From positions 5,473,001-5,537,000 of the forward strand of contig LR782234.1 of the NCBI GenBank assembly GCA_902825215.1: a DNA stretch of 64,000 bases. Reading direction: 5' to 3'. How positions within the stretch are numbered: position 1 is the stretch's first letter; the number at the start of each line of letters is the position of its first letter. A model generated the notes under the pieces. The model made no database searches. It was not told where the DNA came from and saw only the letters and a list, made by a program, of their open reading frames with translations. The translations under genes were made by a program, and so were the position numbers. The stretch comes from Pseudomonas fluorescens. GTDB taxonomy: Bacteria > Pseudomonadota > Gammaproteobacteria > Pseudomonadales > Pseudomonadaceae. Below are positions 34,450-42,232 of the stretch, piece after piece.

Positions 34450-35243
34450 GCATTCCAGAACCGGTCGGTTTCACCGATGAAGGCTCGGTAAGCGCGCCGT
34501 CGGTAAGCACCTTCACTGTGCTGACGGTCAATACGCACAAGGGTTTCACGGCGCTCAACCGACGCTTCATCCTGCCGGAGCTGCGCGAAGCGGTGCGCAG
34601 TGTCGCCGCCGATGTGGTGTTTTTGCAGGAAGTCCACGGCACCCACGAACACCACCACAAGCGCTTCGACAACTGGCCGACGATGCCGCAGTACGAATTT
34701 CTCGCCGACAGCCTGTGGCCGCAGTTCGCCTACGGGCGCAACGCGGTATACCCGGATGGCGATCACGGCAACGCGCTGCTGTCGAAATTCCAGATCATCC
34801 GGCACGACAACCTCGACGTGTCGATCAGCGGCCACGAAAACCGCGGCCTGTTGCATTGCGTGCTGCGCTTGCCCGGCGACGGCGCTGAGGTGCATGCGAT
34901 CTGCGTGCACCTGGGCCTGCGCGAGAGCCATCGCAATGCGCAACTGGATCTGCTGATGCAGCGCCTGGCCGAGTTGCCGCAGGACGCGCCGGTGATCGTC
35001 GCCGGCGATTTCAATGACTGGCGCCAGCGCGCTGATGCGCAACTCAAGCCGTGCGGCTTGCGCGAAGTGTTCGCCGAACATCAGGGCAAACCGGCGCGCA
35101 GTTTTCCGGCGCGCCTGCCGACCCTGCGCCTGGACCGCATCTACGTGCGCAACCTCAAGGCCAGCCAGCCGAAAGTTCTGGCGAACCGGCCCTGGTCACA
35201 CCTTTCCGATCATGTCCCGCTGTCGGTGGAGATCCAACTATGA
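34446..35243 (+). CDS. ybhP: YbhP-like endonuclease/exonuclease/phosphatase-fold protein
   Basis: A 265-residue EEP superfamily protein with the catalytic motifs in order: VNTHKGF, FLQEVHG (metal-binding Glu), HLGLRESHRN, AGDFNDWR and SDHVPLSV (catalytic His). No signal peptide. Members hydrolyse phosphodiesters of nucleic acids or inositol/sphingolipids. Its conserved place beside clsB and ybhN suggests a lipid-related or regulatory substrate (inference). The start overlaps the DUF72 stop and the stop overlaps clsB (ATGA both). Confidence 0.88.
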   Translation: MSIPEPVGFTDEGSVSAPSVSTFTVLTVNTHKGFTALNRRFILPELREAVRSVAADVVFLQEVHGTHEHHHKRFDNWPTMPQYEFLADSLWPQFAYGRNAVYPDGDHGNALLSKFQIIRHDNLDVSISGHENRGLLHCVLRLPGDGAEVHAICVHLGLRESHRNAQLDLLMQRLAELPQDAPVIVAGDFNDWRQRADAQLKPCGLREVFAEHQGKPARSFPARLPTLRLDRIYVRNLKASQPKVLANRPWSHLSDHVPLSVEIQL

Positions 35244-36514
35244 GCAGCTCGCCACTGGAGAAATCCGCCGTGGAGCCGATGACCATCACCCCGCCGGTCC
35301 GCGAGCCCGGCCATGTCGATGTCGAGTACCGCTGGCACGGCGGTAATCGCATCGAATTGCTGGAGAACGGCGAGGAATATTTCCCGCGGGTGTTCGAAGC
35401 GATGCGCGCGGCGAAAAGTGAAATCCTCCTTGAGACGTTTATCGTTTTTGAAGACAAGGTCGGTGCCGAGCTTCAGGAAATTCTCATCGACGCCGCCCGG
35501 CGTGGCGTGCGCACCACGGTCAGCCTTGACGGCTTTGGCTGTGGCGAGTTGAGCACCGGTTACCTCACGGCACTCAGCGACGCCGGCGTGCATTTGCAAA
35601 TCTTCGACCCCGCCCCCAAGCACCTGGGCATTCGCACCAACTGGTTCCGCCGTCTGCACCGAAAGATCGTGGTGGTCGACGGCACGATCGCGTTCATCGG
35701 CGGGATCAATTTTTCCGGCGATCACCTGGCCGATTTCGGTCCCGAAGCCAAGCAGGATTACTCGGTGGAAATCCAGGGCCCGGCGGTCGCCGATATTCAC
35801 CACTTCGCCCTGCTGCAAAGCGGTCGTCCCGGACGGGCGAAATTCTGGTGGCAACGCCGGCGCCAGAGGCGCGCCGAAATGGCCTTCAACGACCACGACG
35901 GCCAGGTGCGTCTGGTGTTCCGCGATAACGACCAGCATCACACCGACATCGAAGATGTGTATTTGCAGGCGCTGCGCCACGCCAAACACCGGGTGGTGAT
36001 CGCCAACGCCTACTTCTTCCCCGGCTATCGCTTGCTGCGCGAGATCCGTAATGCCGCGCGCCGGGGCGTCGAGGTACGGCTGATTCTGCAAGGTCAGCCG
36101 GACATGCTGGTGGCCAAGATCGCCGCACGCATGACCTACGATTATCTGCTCAAGGCCGGCGTGCAGATTCACGAATATTGCCAGCGCCCGCTGCACGGCA
36201 AAGTCGCGCTGATGGACGAAGAGTGGAGCACCGTCGGCTCGAGCAATCTCGATCCACTGAGCTTGTCGCTGAACCTTGAAGCCAATGTGCTGATTCGCGA
36301 CCGCGCCTTCAATCAGCATCTGTACGAGCGTCTCGAAGACCTCAGCCGCAACCACTGCAAAGCCATGGACCCGGCGAAGCTGCCGCGCGGGCGCATCTGG
36401 CACATGACCGTGGGCTTTCTGGTGTTCCACTTCCTGCGGCATTTCCCGGCCATGGCCGGCTGGCTGCCGGCACATAAACCAAGGCTCAAGCCATTTCGAG
36501 GGAACCTGACATGA
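35240..36514 (+). CDS. clsB: Cardiolipin synthase B (phospholipase D superfamily)
   Basis: A 424-residue enzyme with two HKD motifs: HRKIVVVDGTIAFIGGINFS and HGKVALMDEEWSTVGSSNLD. ClsB makes cardiolipin from phosphatidylglycerol and can also use phosphatidylethanolamine or small alcohols. The start at ATG 35240 overlaps the ybhP stop; a longer frame upstream overlaps ybhP and is rejected. The C-terminus has a hydrophobic segment (MTVGFLVFHFLRHF) likely to associate with membrane. It has no N-terminal transmembrane anchor, unlike ClsA. Confidence 0.95.
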   Translation: MSSSPLEKSAVEPMTITPPVREPGHVDVEYRWHGGNRIELLENGEEYFPRVFEAMRAAKSEILLETFIVFEDKVGAELQEILIDAARRGVRTTVSLDGFGCGELSTGYLTALSDAGVHLQIFDPAPKHLGIRTNWFRRLHRKIVVVDGTIAFIGGINFSGDHLADFGPEAKQDYSVEIQGPAVADIHHFALLQSGRPGRAKFWWQRRRQRRAEMAFNDHDGQVRLVFRDNDQHHTDIEDVYLQALRHAKHRVVIANAYFFPGYRLLREIRNAARRGVEVRLILQGQPDMLVAKIAARMTYDYLLKAGVQIHEYCQRPLHGKVALMDEEWSTVGSSNLDPLSLSLNLEANVLIRDRAFNQHLYERLEDLSRNHCKAMDPAKLPRGRIWHMTVGFLVFHFLRHFPAMAGWLPAHKPRLKPFRGNLT

Positions 36515-37497
36515 GCCATTCCGAAACGCATTCGGCCGAGCACTCGACGCCGGCACAACATTCGAAATGGAGCCGCTGGAAGCGTCCGCTGACCCTGCTG
36601 TTCTTTCTCGCCCTGATCGTCTTGCTGACCATGTTTGCCATGCGCATCGAATGGGCCGAGGTCCTGCAGACCCTCGCCGACTTCAAGGTGCGCACGTTGA
36701 TCATCGCCGCCAGCCTGACCTTGCTGAGTTTTCTGGTGTACGCCAGTTTCGACCTGATCGGCCGCACCTACATTCGTCAGGATCTGACCTGGAAACAGAT
36801 CCTGCCGGTGGGGATCATCAGTTACGCGTTCAACCTCAATCTCAGCGCCTGGGTCGGCGGCATCGCCATGCGCTATCGCCTGTATTCGCGGCTGGGGGTG
36901 AGCAAAAGCAACATCGCCAAGATCCTCGGCCTGAGCCTGGCGACCAATTGGTTCGGCTACATGACCATCGCTGGCGTGGTGTTCACAAGCGGCCTGGTGA
37001 GCATGCCGCCGGGCTGGAAAATCAGCAGCACCGCGTTGCAGGGCATCGGCGTTTTACTGTTGCTGGTGAGCGCGGGTTATCTGGCCGCGTGCCGCTTTTC
37101 CAAACGCCGCGAATGGTCGATTCGCAACGTCGAAATCAACCTGCCGTCGTTGCGCATGGCGGTCCTGCAACTGCTGCTCGGTGCGTTGAACTGGTCGTTG
37201 ATGGCGGCGGTGATTTTCACCTTGCTGCCGAGCAAGCTCGATTATCCGTTGGTGCTGGGCGTGTTGCTGATCAGTGCGATTGCCGGGGTCATCACCCATA
37301 TCCCGGCTGGGCTTGGCGTACTTGAGGCAGTGTTCGTCGCATTGCTGCAACATGAGGTCTCGCGCGGCAGTCTGGTGGCGGGGTTGCTGGCGTATCGGGC
37401 GATTTATTTTTTGCTGCCGTTGCTGATTACGCTGGTGATGTATCTGGTGGTGGAAGCGAAGGCCAAGGCGTTGCGGATCGAGAAGAAGCCTTCCTGA
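36511..37497 (+). CDS. ybhN: YbhN-like flippase-domain membrane protein (LPG_synthase_TM family)
   Basis: A 328-residue integral membrane protein of the lysylphosphatidylglycerol synthase transmembrane family (UPF0104). About eight helices are visible, starting LLFFLALIVLLTMFAM, with the motif NLNLSAWVGGIAMRYRLYSRLGV in the middle and HIPAGLGVLEAVFVALL near the end. Family members with this domain flip phospholipids between leaflets; no synthase domain is attached. The start overlaps the clsB stop (ATGA). It probably supplies or moves lipid for ClsB (inference). Confidence 0.9.
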   Translation: MSHSETHSAEHSTPAQHSKWSRWKRPLTLLFFLALIVLLTMFAMRIEWAEVLQTLADFKVRTLIIAASLTLLSFLVYASFDLIGRTYIRQDLTWKQILPVGIISYAFNLNLSAWVGGIAMRYRLYSRLGVSKSNIAKILGLSLATNWFGYMTIAGVVFTSGLVSMPPGWKISSTALQGIGVLLLLVSAGYLAACRFSKRREWSIRNVEINLPSLRMAVLQLLLGALNWSLMAAVIFTLLPSKLDYPLVLGVLLISAIAGVITHIPAGLGVLEAVFVALLQHEVSRGSLVAGLLAYRAIYFLLPLLITLVMYLVVEAKAKALRIEKKPS

Positions 37498-37516
37498 GAT
37501 TAGTGGTGAAGCTGAT

Positions 37517-37593
37517 GGCCCCTTCGCGAGCAGGCTCGCTCCCACATTTGGAATGCATGCAACCTGTGGGAGCGGGCCTGCTCGCGAAGAGGC
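37517..37593. repeat. REPIN between convergent ybhN and hydrolase genes
   Basis: The left copy (37517-37545) is the GGCTCGCTCCC class; the right copy (37564-37593) is a variant with GGGAGCGGGCCTGCTCGCGA. Core about 18 bases. Confidence 0.87.
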
Positions 37594-37609
37594 CAGAAAA
37601 CCCAACACA

Positions 37610-38368
37610 TCATCTGGACTGGATGATACTCAACCGCTCCCCGACCACCATCTCGGTAATCCAGTCGACCAGAATCGAGGTATACGCCTGCTGCGACACC
37701 GGATCGCTCAGCGCGTGATCGGCGCCGTCGATGATCCGGTGCGTCAGTGAATGGGTCTGCTGACACGCCGCGCGATAACTCATGATCGTCGCGTGCGGGA
37801 CGAAGTCATCGGTTTCGGATTCCACCAGCAACACGTCCCCGGTGAATTGCGAACAGGCATGCAAGGCGCGGTTGCTGTCCGCGCGCACCAGCGTGCCGCG
37901 ATAGTCACGCAGATCCGCCTTGTCCAGATCGCGCTTGGGCGTGTGCCACTGCTCGTCGCGGTACAGCGCCGGCACCCGCAGCGCCAGCCAGCGCACCGGG
38001 CGCAACGAAGTCAGAATCGAGGCCAGATAACCGCCGTAGCTGGTGCCGACCACGGCGATCGCCGAGGTATCCAGCGCCGGGTGCGCCAGCAAGCGATCGT
38101 AGGCGGCGAGCAAGTCGCGCAGATTATCCTCCCGGGTCACCCGGCTCAGCGGAATACCGGTGCCGCCAGTGTGCCCGCGCAAATCGAAGGTGAGGCACAC
38201 GCAACCCAGACCGGCGATGCCCTTGGCGCGTTCCAGATCACGCTCCTGACTGCCGCCCCAACCGTGCACGAACAAAACGCCGGGGACTTTCGATTTGGGA
38301 CTCAGAAAGGTCCCGCTCATCTGTTCATCATCAATGTCGATTTGAATGCTTTCGCTTCTAGCCGTCAT
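37610..38368 (-). CDS. Alpha/beta hydrolase
   Basis: A 252-residue serine hydrolase. The oxyanion segment HGWGG is at residues 35-39, nucleophile elbow GTSYGG (Ser110), an acidic residue near DD187-188, and catalytic His218 in DGADHALSD. No signal peptide, so it is cytoplasmic. It resembles dienelactone-hydrolase/peptidase-like esterases. The start overlaps the DUF3182 stop by 11 bases on the same strand, so the two are co-translated and likely act on related substrates. Confidence 0.85.
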   Translation of the reverse strand: MTARSESIQIDIDDEQMSGTFLSPKSKVPGVLFVHGWGGSQERDLERAKGIAGLGCVCLTFDLRGHTGGTGIPLSRVTREDNLRDLLAAYDRLLAHPALDTSAIAVVGTSYGGYLASILTSLRPVRWLALRVPALYRDEQWHTPKRDLDKADLRDYRGTLVRADSNRALHACSQFTGDVLLVESETDDFVPHATIMSYRAACQQTHSLTHRIIDGADHALSDPVSQQAYTSILVDWITEMVVGERLSIIQSR

Positions 38369-39467
38369 AGGATTTGACCGTTACATATTTGAGAAGAAAT
38401 TCGCTGTTCTCGGCCGGGCCGCGATAGACCTCGATGGCATCCGCCGGCAGCGCCTGATCGGTGTAGGTTTCCACCGAAGACACGCGGATCGCGCGCATCC
38501 CCGGATCGTTGACGAAACTCTGCAACGCCGCGACCTCGGCGCTGCTCGCCCCGCCCATGCGCCAGGATTGCTCGAGCACGCCACTGCGCGGGTTGCCGCT
38601 GCTGTCGAGGCCTTGGGCGATGTCGTAATTACGTCGCGAGGCGAAGAAGCGCGGGTAGGCTTCGTCAGCGGCGCTGTCGAACACCTGGGCCTGTTCGATG
38701 GCCAGGCGCACGTCGTCGGGCAGCTCCAGCGCCAGCAGTGCTTCATAACCGCCCTGCACCACCAGCAGATTGGACCCGCCGTAGACTTCTTCGCCCTGAC
38801 CATCCTTGGTCAAATATTGCTCGCCGCAGTAACTCAGCACCTTGCCGCCGATGAACGACTGGCCGACGCTGTGGGTCACCACTTTGCGCAAATCCTGCTC
38901 GAGCACCACGCCTTCGCCGAACAGCTTTTCGGCGTCGGGCCGGGCGAGGATTTCATCGAAGGCGTCGAGGCTTTTGATGACTTCCTGGCCGCGACCGGCG
39001 CAGGCATGAATCGGCTTGATGCGAATCGGCCCGGCATACAGCAGATGCTCGGCGGCTGGCCGTGCATCTTCCAGGGCGAATACGCTGAGGCCGTCGAGCA
39101 CGACATTACGCACCCGCTCGGAAAACAGTGGTGACCAGCCCGGCGGCGCGTGGGCCAGGTGGCTGCGTAAACCATGGCTGATAGCTTTGGTGCAGATGAA
39201 GTCATGTTCGACGTAGCCGCCCCACAGATCGTCCGGGCCGTTGATGCCCAGTTCCTCAGCATGGGCGGCACCGACGATAGTCTGCGTGGGCAGTAGATAC
39301 AGGTCGCGGCCGCGGTGTTTTTCCGCATCGTAACTGCCGCCGAATTTGCACCCAAGAATCTGCGCCAGCCAGCGCGCCAGGGCTTTGTTGGTCTGGACTT
39401 CGTGTTGCGGCGCGTCGGGACGCACCGAGTGAGCGACAACGATTTTCTTGCGTGGTGTGGGGGTCAT
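38358..39467 (-). CDS. DUF3182 family protein, possibly ATP-grasp-like
   Basis: A 369-residue protein, start ATG 39467 with AGGGGAA just upstream. Most of the sequence matches DUF3182. Segments IRIKPIHACAGRGQEVIKS (central), GVVLEQDLRKV (a hinge-like Glu) and SWRMGGAS (late) follow the order of ATP-grasp nucleotide-binding elements, which suggests a ligase fold; this is inference. No membrane segment or signal. It is the promoter-proximal gene of a two-gene operon with the alpha/beta hydrolase. Confidence 0.7.
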   Translation of the reverse strand: MTPTPRKKIVVAHSVRPDAPQHEVQTNKALARWLAQILGCKFGGSYDAEKHRGRDLYLLPTQTIVGAAHAEELGINGPDDLWGGYVEHDFICTKAISHGLRSHLAHAPPGWSPLFSERVRNVVLDGLSVFALEDARPAAEHLLYAGPIRIKPIHACAGRGQEVIKSLDAFDEILARPDAEKLFGEGVVLEQDLRKVVTHSVGQSFIGGKVLSYCGEQYLTKDGQGEEVYGGSNLLVVQGGYEALLALELPDDVRLAIEQAQVFDSAADEAYPRFFASRRNYDIAQGLDSSGNPRSGVLEQSWRMGGASSAEVAALQSFVNDPGMRAIRVSSVETYTDQALPADAIEVYRGPAENSEFLLKYVTVKSYDG

Positions 39468-39655
39468 GCGTTCCCCTTTTGCTGGTTCAATGGTTTCCCG
39501 TTGAGAGGTGCAGAGATCAGGCCAATCGTTGCACGCGGCAAAGCTACTGAAAATCAATCAGTTAAGAGGAAAGTGCTGGCATCACGCCTGTTTCAAACTG
39601 CACGACAGCGCAGAAAATTCCGGCAAATTGCACGATTAATGGCTTCCACAACACA

Positions 39656-39749
39656 CCTGTGGGAGCTGGCTTGCCAGCGATTTCGGTAGGTCAGTCACCA
39701 ATGGCTTTAGCTGGAAGACCGAATCGCGGGCAAGCCCGCTCCCACAGGT
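39656..39749. repeat. Hybrid REPIN between the DUF3182 and GlxA-type regulator genes
   Basis: The left copy is the GGGAGCTGGCTTGCCAGCGA class (39656-39682), the right copy the CGCGGGCAAGCCCGCTCCC class (39724-39749), inverted. The remaining 39468-39655 shows no gene, only the leader of the DUF3182 gene. Confidence 0.87.
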
Positions 39750-39766
39750 TTTTCAGGCGCTGCTGA

Positions 39767-40747
39767 CTAACGGGACAGACCAAACCGCCCCCGATAATCA
39801 CTCGGCGTCAGCCCGGTAATCTTCTTGAAAATCGCGCGAAACGCGCCGGGATCCTGATAGCCCACCGTCCACGCAATGTGATCGATCGTGCCATTGCTGA
39901 ACTCCAACATCTCCCGCGCCTTGCCCACCCGCAGATGCTGGCAATACTCGGTCGGTTTCAACCCGGTCGCGGCGCGGAACCGGCGCAGAAAAGTACGTTC
40001 CTCCAACACCGCACGTTCAGCCATTGCGGCTAACGAAACATCCGTCGCGCCGGTGCTTTGCAGCCAGTGCTGGACCTTCAGAATGGCGGCGTCGCCATGG
40101 CTGAGAATCGGTGCGAAGTTGCTGCCGCAGGCGCTGGCGCTGTCGCTGTGCTCCATCACCAGAAAATGCGCGGTGCGAGTGGCGATGCTCGGGCCGAGCA
40201 AGCGGTTGACCAGGCGCAGGCCCAGCTCCGACCAGGCCATCAGCCCGGCCGTGGTGATCAGGTCGCCATCGTCGACAATCGGCGTATCGGCTTTGAGCTT
40301 GATCTTCGGGTAACGCTCGCTGAAGCCCTGCGCCGCCGTCCAGTGCACCGTCGCGCTGCGGCCGTCGAGCAGGCCGCTTTCGGCGAGCATCAGCGAACCC
40401 ACGCAAACCCCGCCCAGCGTTGCCCCGCGTGCGTGCTGATCACGCAGCCACTGCATCAGCCGAGTCGGCGTTTGTGCCGCCGAGAAGCCGCTGATCGACG
40501 GCGGAATCAGCACGGCCTGCAAATTGGCTTCATCACCGGCGAGACTGGCGTAGATCCGCGTCGGCGGCCGATCACCTTCGGCCTGCCAATGGCTGACACG
40601 CAGCCTCGGCAGATGTGCGGTCTGCTGCTCTGCGGCAATCCGGTTGGCCACCGCAAACAGGTCAGTCAGCCCATGCACCGCGGCCATCTGCGCACCGGGA
40701 TAAATCAGCACGCCGAGTTCAGCGATGGCGGCGTTTTCTGCGCCCAT
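39767..40747 (-). CDS. GlxA-family transcriptional regulator (DJ-1/PfpI + AraC HTH)
   Basis: A 326-residue regulator. The N-terminal DJ-1/PfpI-like domain (residues ~1-200) has ATLGGVCVGSLMLAESGLLDG with the elbow Cys, and AHFLVMEHS at its end; the C-terminal AraC/XylS DNA-binding domain (last ~100 residues) has the double HTH SLAAMAERAVLEERTFLRRF and GYQDPGAFRAIFKKITGLTP. ATG 40747 fits a GGGGA upstream. It is divergent from the isochorismatase-type gene, which it probably regulates. Confidence 0.88.
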   Translation of the reverse strand: MGAENAAIAELGVLIYPGAQMAAVHGLTDLFAVANRIAAEQQTAHLPRLRVSHWQAEGDRPPTRIYASLAGDEANLQAVLIPPSISGFSAAQTPTRLMQWLRDQHARGATLGGVCVGSLMLAESGLLDGRSATVHWTAAQGFSERYPKIKLKADTPIVDDGDLITTAGLMAWSELGLRLVNRLLGPSIATRTAHFLVMEHSDSASACGSNFAPILSHGDAAILKVQHWLQSTGATDVSLAAMAERAVLEERTFLRRFRAATGLKPTEYCQHLRVGKAREMLEFSNGTIDHIAWTVGYQDPGAFRAIFKKITGLTPSDYRGRFGLSR

Positions 40748-40848
40748 TGTCAGTTTTCCCCTGTCTATTGTCGGTGCGGCCAATCCTCGAAGCGCTGGTC
40801 AGCGCCAATACTGAAGTCACTTACAGCCAACACATCGAGGACACACCC

Positions 40849-41403
40849 ATGGCCAAGCAAGCGCTCATCGTAGTCGATATCCAGAATGACTACTTCCCTC
40901 AAGGCAAGTGGCCGCTGGCCGGCGCCGACGCCGCTGCCGACAATGCCGCCCGATTGATCGAAGTCTTCCGCGAGGCGGGCGATTCAGTGGTGCACATCCG
41001 CCACGAATTCACGTCGGCGGACGCACCGTTTTTCACCCCGGGTTCGGACGGCGCCAAGCTGCATCCGAAAGTGCTCAACCGCGCCGACGAGCCGGTGGTG
41101 CTCAAGCACTTCGTCAACTCGTTCCGCGAAACCGAGCTGAAAGCGGTTCTCGACGAAAAAGGCATAACTGACCTGGTGGTGGTTGGCAGCATGAGCCACA
41201 TGTGCGTCGATGGCATCACCCGCGCGGCGGCTGACATGGGTTACAGCGTCACGGTGATTCACGATGCCTGCGCCAGCCGTGACCTGGAGTTCAACGGCGT
41301 GACCGTGCCGGCGGCGCAGGTGCATGCCGCGTTCATGTCGGCGCTGGGTTTCGCTTACGCCAACGTGGTCTCGACTGACGAATTCCTGCGCAGCAATGCC
41401 TAG
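40849..41403 (+). CDS. Cysteine hydrolase, isochorismatase family
   Basis: A 184-residue hydrolase with the family triad Asp10 (VVDIQNDYF), Lys86 (VLKHFVNSF) and Cys119 (VGSMSHMCVDGITRAA). Members hydrolyse amides such as nicotinamide or ureidoacrylate, or isochorismate. The start at ATG 40849 has GAGG at 40837-40840. The divergent GlxA-type regulator at 39767 is probably its own regulator; the 101-base gap between them would hold both promoters. Followed by a strong terminator. Confidence 0.87.
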   Translation: MAKQALIVVDIQNDYFPQGKWPLAGADAAADNAARLIEVFREAGDSVVHIRHEFTSADAPFFTPGSDGAKLHPKVLNRADEPVVLKHFVNSFRETELKAVLDEKGITDLVVVGSMSHMCVDGITRAAADMGYSVTVIHDACASRDLEFNGVTVPAAQVHAAFMSALGFAYANVVSTDEFLRSNA

Positions 41404-41423
41404 CAACAACTGCACTAGCTACT

Positions 41424-41448
41424 GGCCCGCCGCGTTGCGGGCCTTTTT
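41424..41448 (+). terminator. Rho-independent terminator after the cysteine hydrolase gene
   Basis: GGCCCGC-cgcgtt-GCGGGCC followed by TTTTT, 21 bases after the stop. Confidence 0.93.
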
Positions 41449-41465
41449 GCATCTGTCATGAAAAT

Positions 41466-41523
41466 CTCACGCGTGAGTCATTGATGGCACTTTGGATTGG
41501 TTGTAGTGTGGCCCACGCGTGAG
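41466..41523 (+). promoter_or_regulatory. Twin palindromes flanking the predicted yjf operon promoter
   Basis: CTCACGCGTGAG (41466-41477, perfect) and CCCACGCGTGAG (41512-41523, one mismatch to its own mirror) have centres 46 bases apart. Between them lie a weak -35-like TTGATG (41481-41486) and -10-like TAGTGT (41504-41509) with 17-base spacing. A repressor dimer bound at both sites could close the promoter. The regulator is unknown. Confidence 0.55.
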
Positions 41524-41546
41524 ACATTCATAACCGGATTTCAGCC

Positions 41547-42215
41547 ATGACAAGCCGCTCGAAGGCGCACGCCGCAGCAAGCCCGAAAGGCGAGCGCGCC
41601 AAAACCTCCGCAAAGAAACCGTCGAGCTTTTATATGAAGCAGATGCGCGCGGGTCTGGCCGCCGCCGGTTATGTGAAACACGAAACTTGGGTGCTTCCCG
41701 AAAACCGAAGCTTGCTCAAGCAAATGGAGCAACAGCTACGCCAACCGATTCTGGCTGGCTCATTCATGTCGGAGAATTACATGAGCGCAGGCAACAACTG
41801 GACCATCGATAGCCTCTTCAACGCCCTCAAGGCCCTGGACGAGGTGGCTTCGCAAGAGATCACGCTGTCGCTGATCCAGAGCTCCGAGCCGAGCATCAAG
41901 CTGGAAATGAACGAATTCGGCGGTCTGCCGATTCACATCGCCCTGGCCGGCCAGCAGATCATCGTCGACACCGTACTGGTCGATATCGATTCGATCAGCA
42001 ACGTCCAGGCCTTCAACGACGCCGTGCTGCGCAGCCGGGAAATGTTCCCGCTGTCGTCGATCGGTATCGAGTCGATGCCCAACGGGCAGACCGTTTACAA
42101 CATGTTTGGCGCCCTCAGCGCCGACTCGAGCCTGACCAACATCGTCACCGAGGTGAAAACCCTGGTCGACAACGTGCAGCGCGCCAGCGAAGCCTTCGAA
42201 CACTTCTTCAAGTAA
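41547..42215 (+). CDS. yjfI: YjfI-like DUF2170 protein with a basic N-terminal extension
   Basis: A 222-residue protein. The C-terminal ~135 residues (from NWTIDSLFNALKALDEVASQ) are the DUF2170 domain found in E. coli YjfI. The first ~85 residues are extra: a basic Ala/Lys tail, then SSFYMKQMRAGLAAAGYVKH followed by ETWVLPENRSLLKQMEQQLR. This resembles the short DNA-binding ribbon-helix-helix-type segments seen in some antitoxin-like proteins (inference). It is the first gene of the yjfI-J-K-L-M-C operon and stands right after two palindromes. Confidence 0.82.
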   Translation: MTSRSKAHAAASPKGERAKTSAKKPSSFYMKQMRAGLAAAGYVKHETWVLPENRSLLKQMEQQLRQPILAGSFMSENYMSAGNNWTIDSLFNALKALDEVASQEITLSLIQSSEPSIKLEMNEFGGLPIHIALAGQQIIVDTVLVDIDSISNVQAFNDAVLRSREMFPLSSIGIESMPNGQTVYNMFGALSADSSLTNIVTEVKTLVDNVQRASEAFEHFFK

Positions 42216-42232
42216 TCAACAGGGAATATCCA

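Noticed and set aside
41481..41503. Sigma-54-like TGGCAC (41485-41490) upstream of yjfI, tempting because PspA operons can be sigma-54 dependent
   Set aside because: The downstream element would be TTGG at one base too far and lacks the invariant GC at -12.
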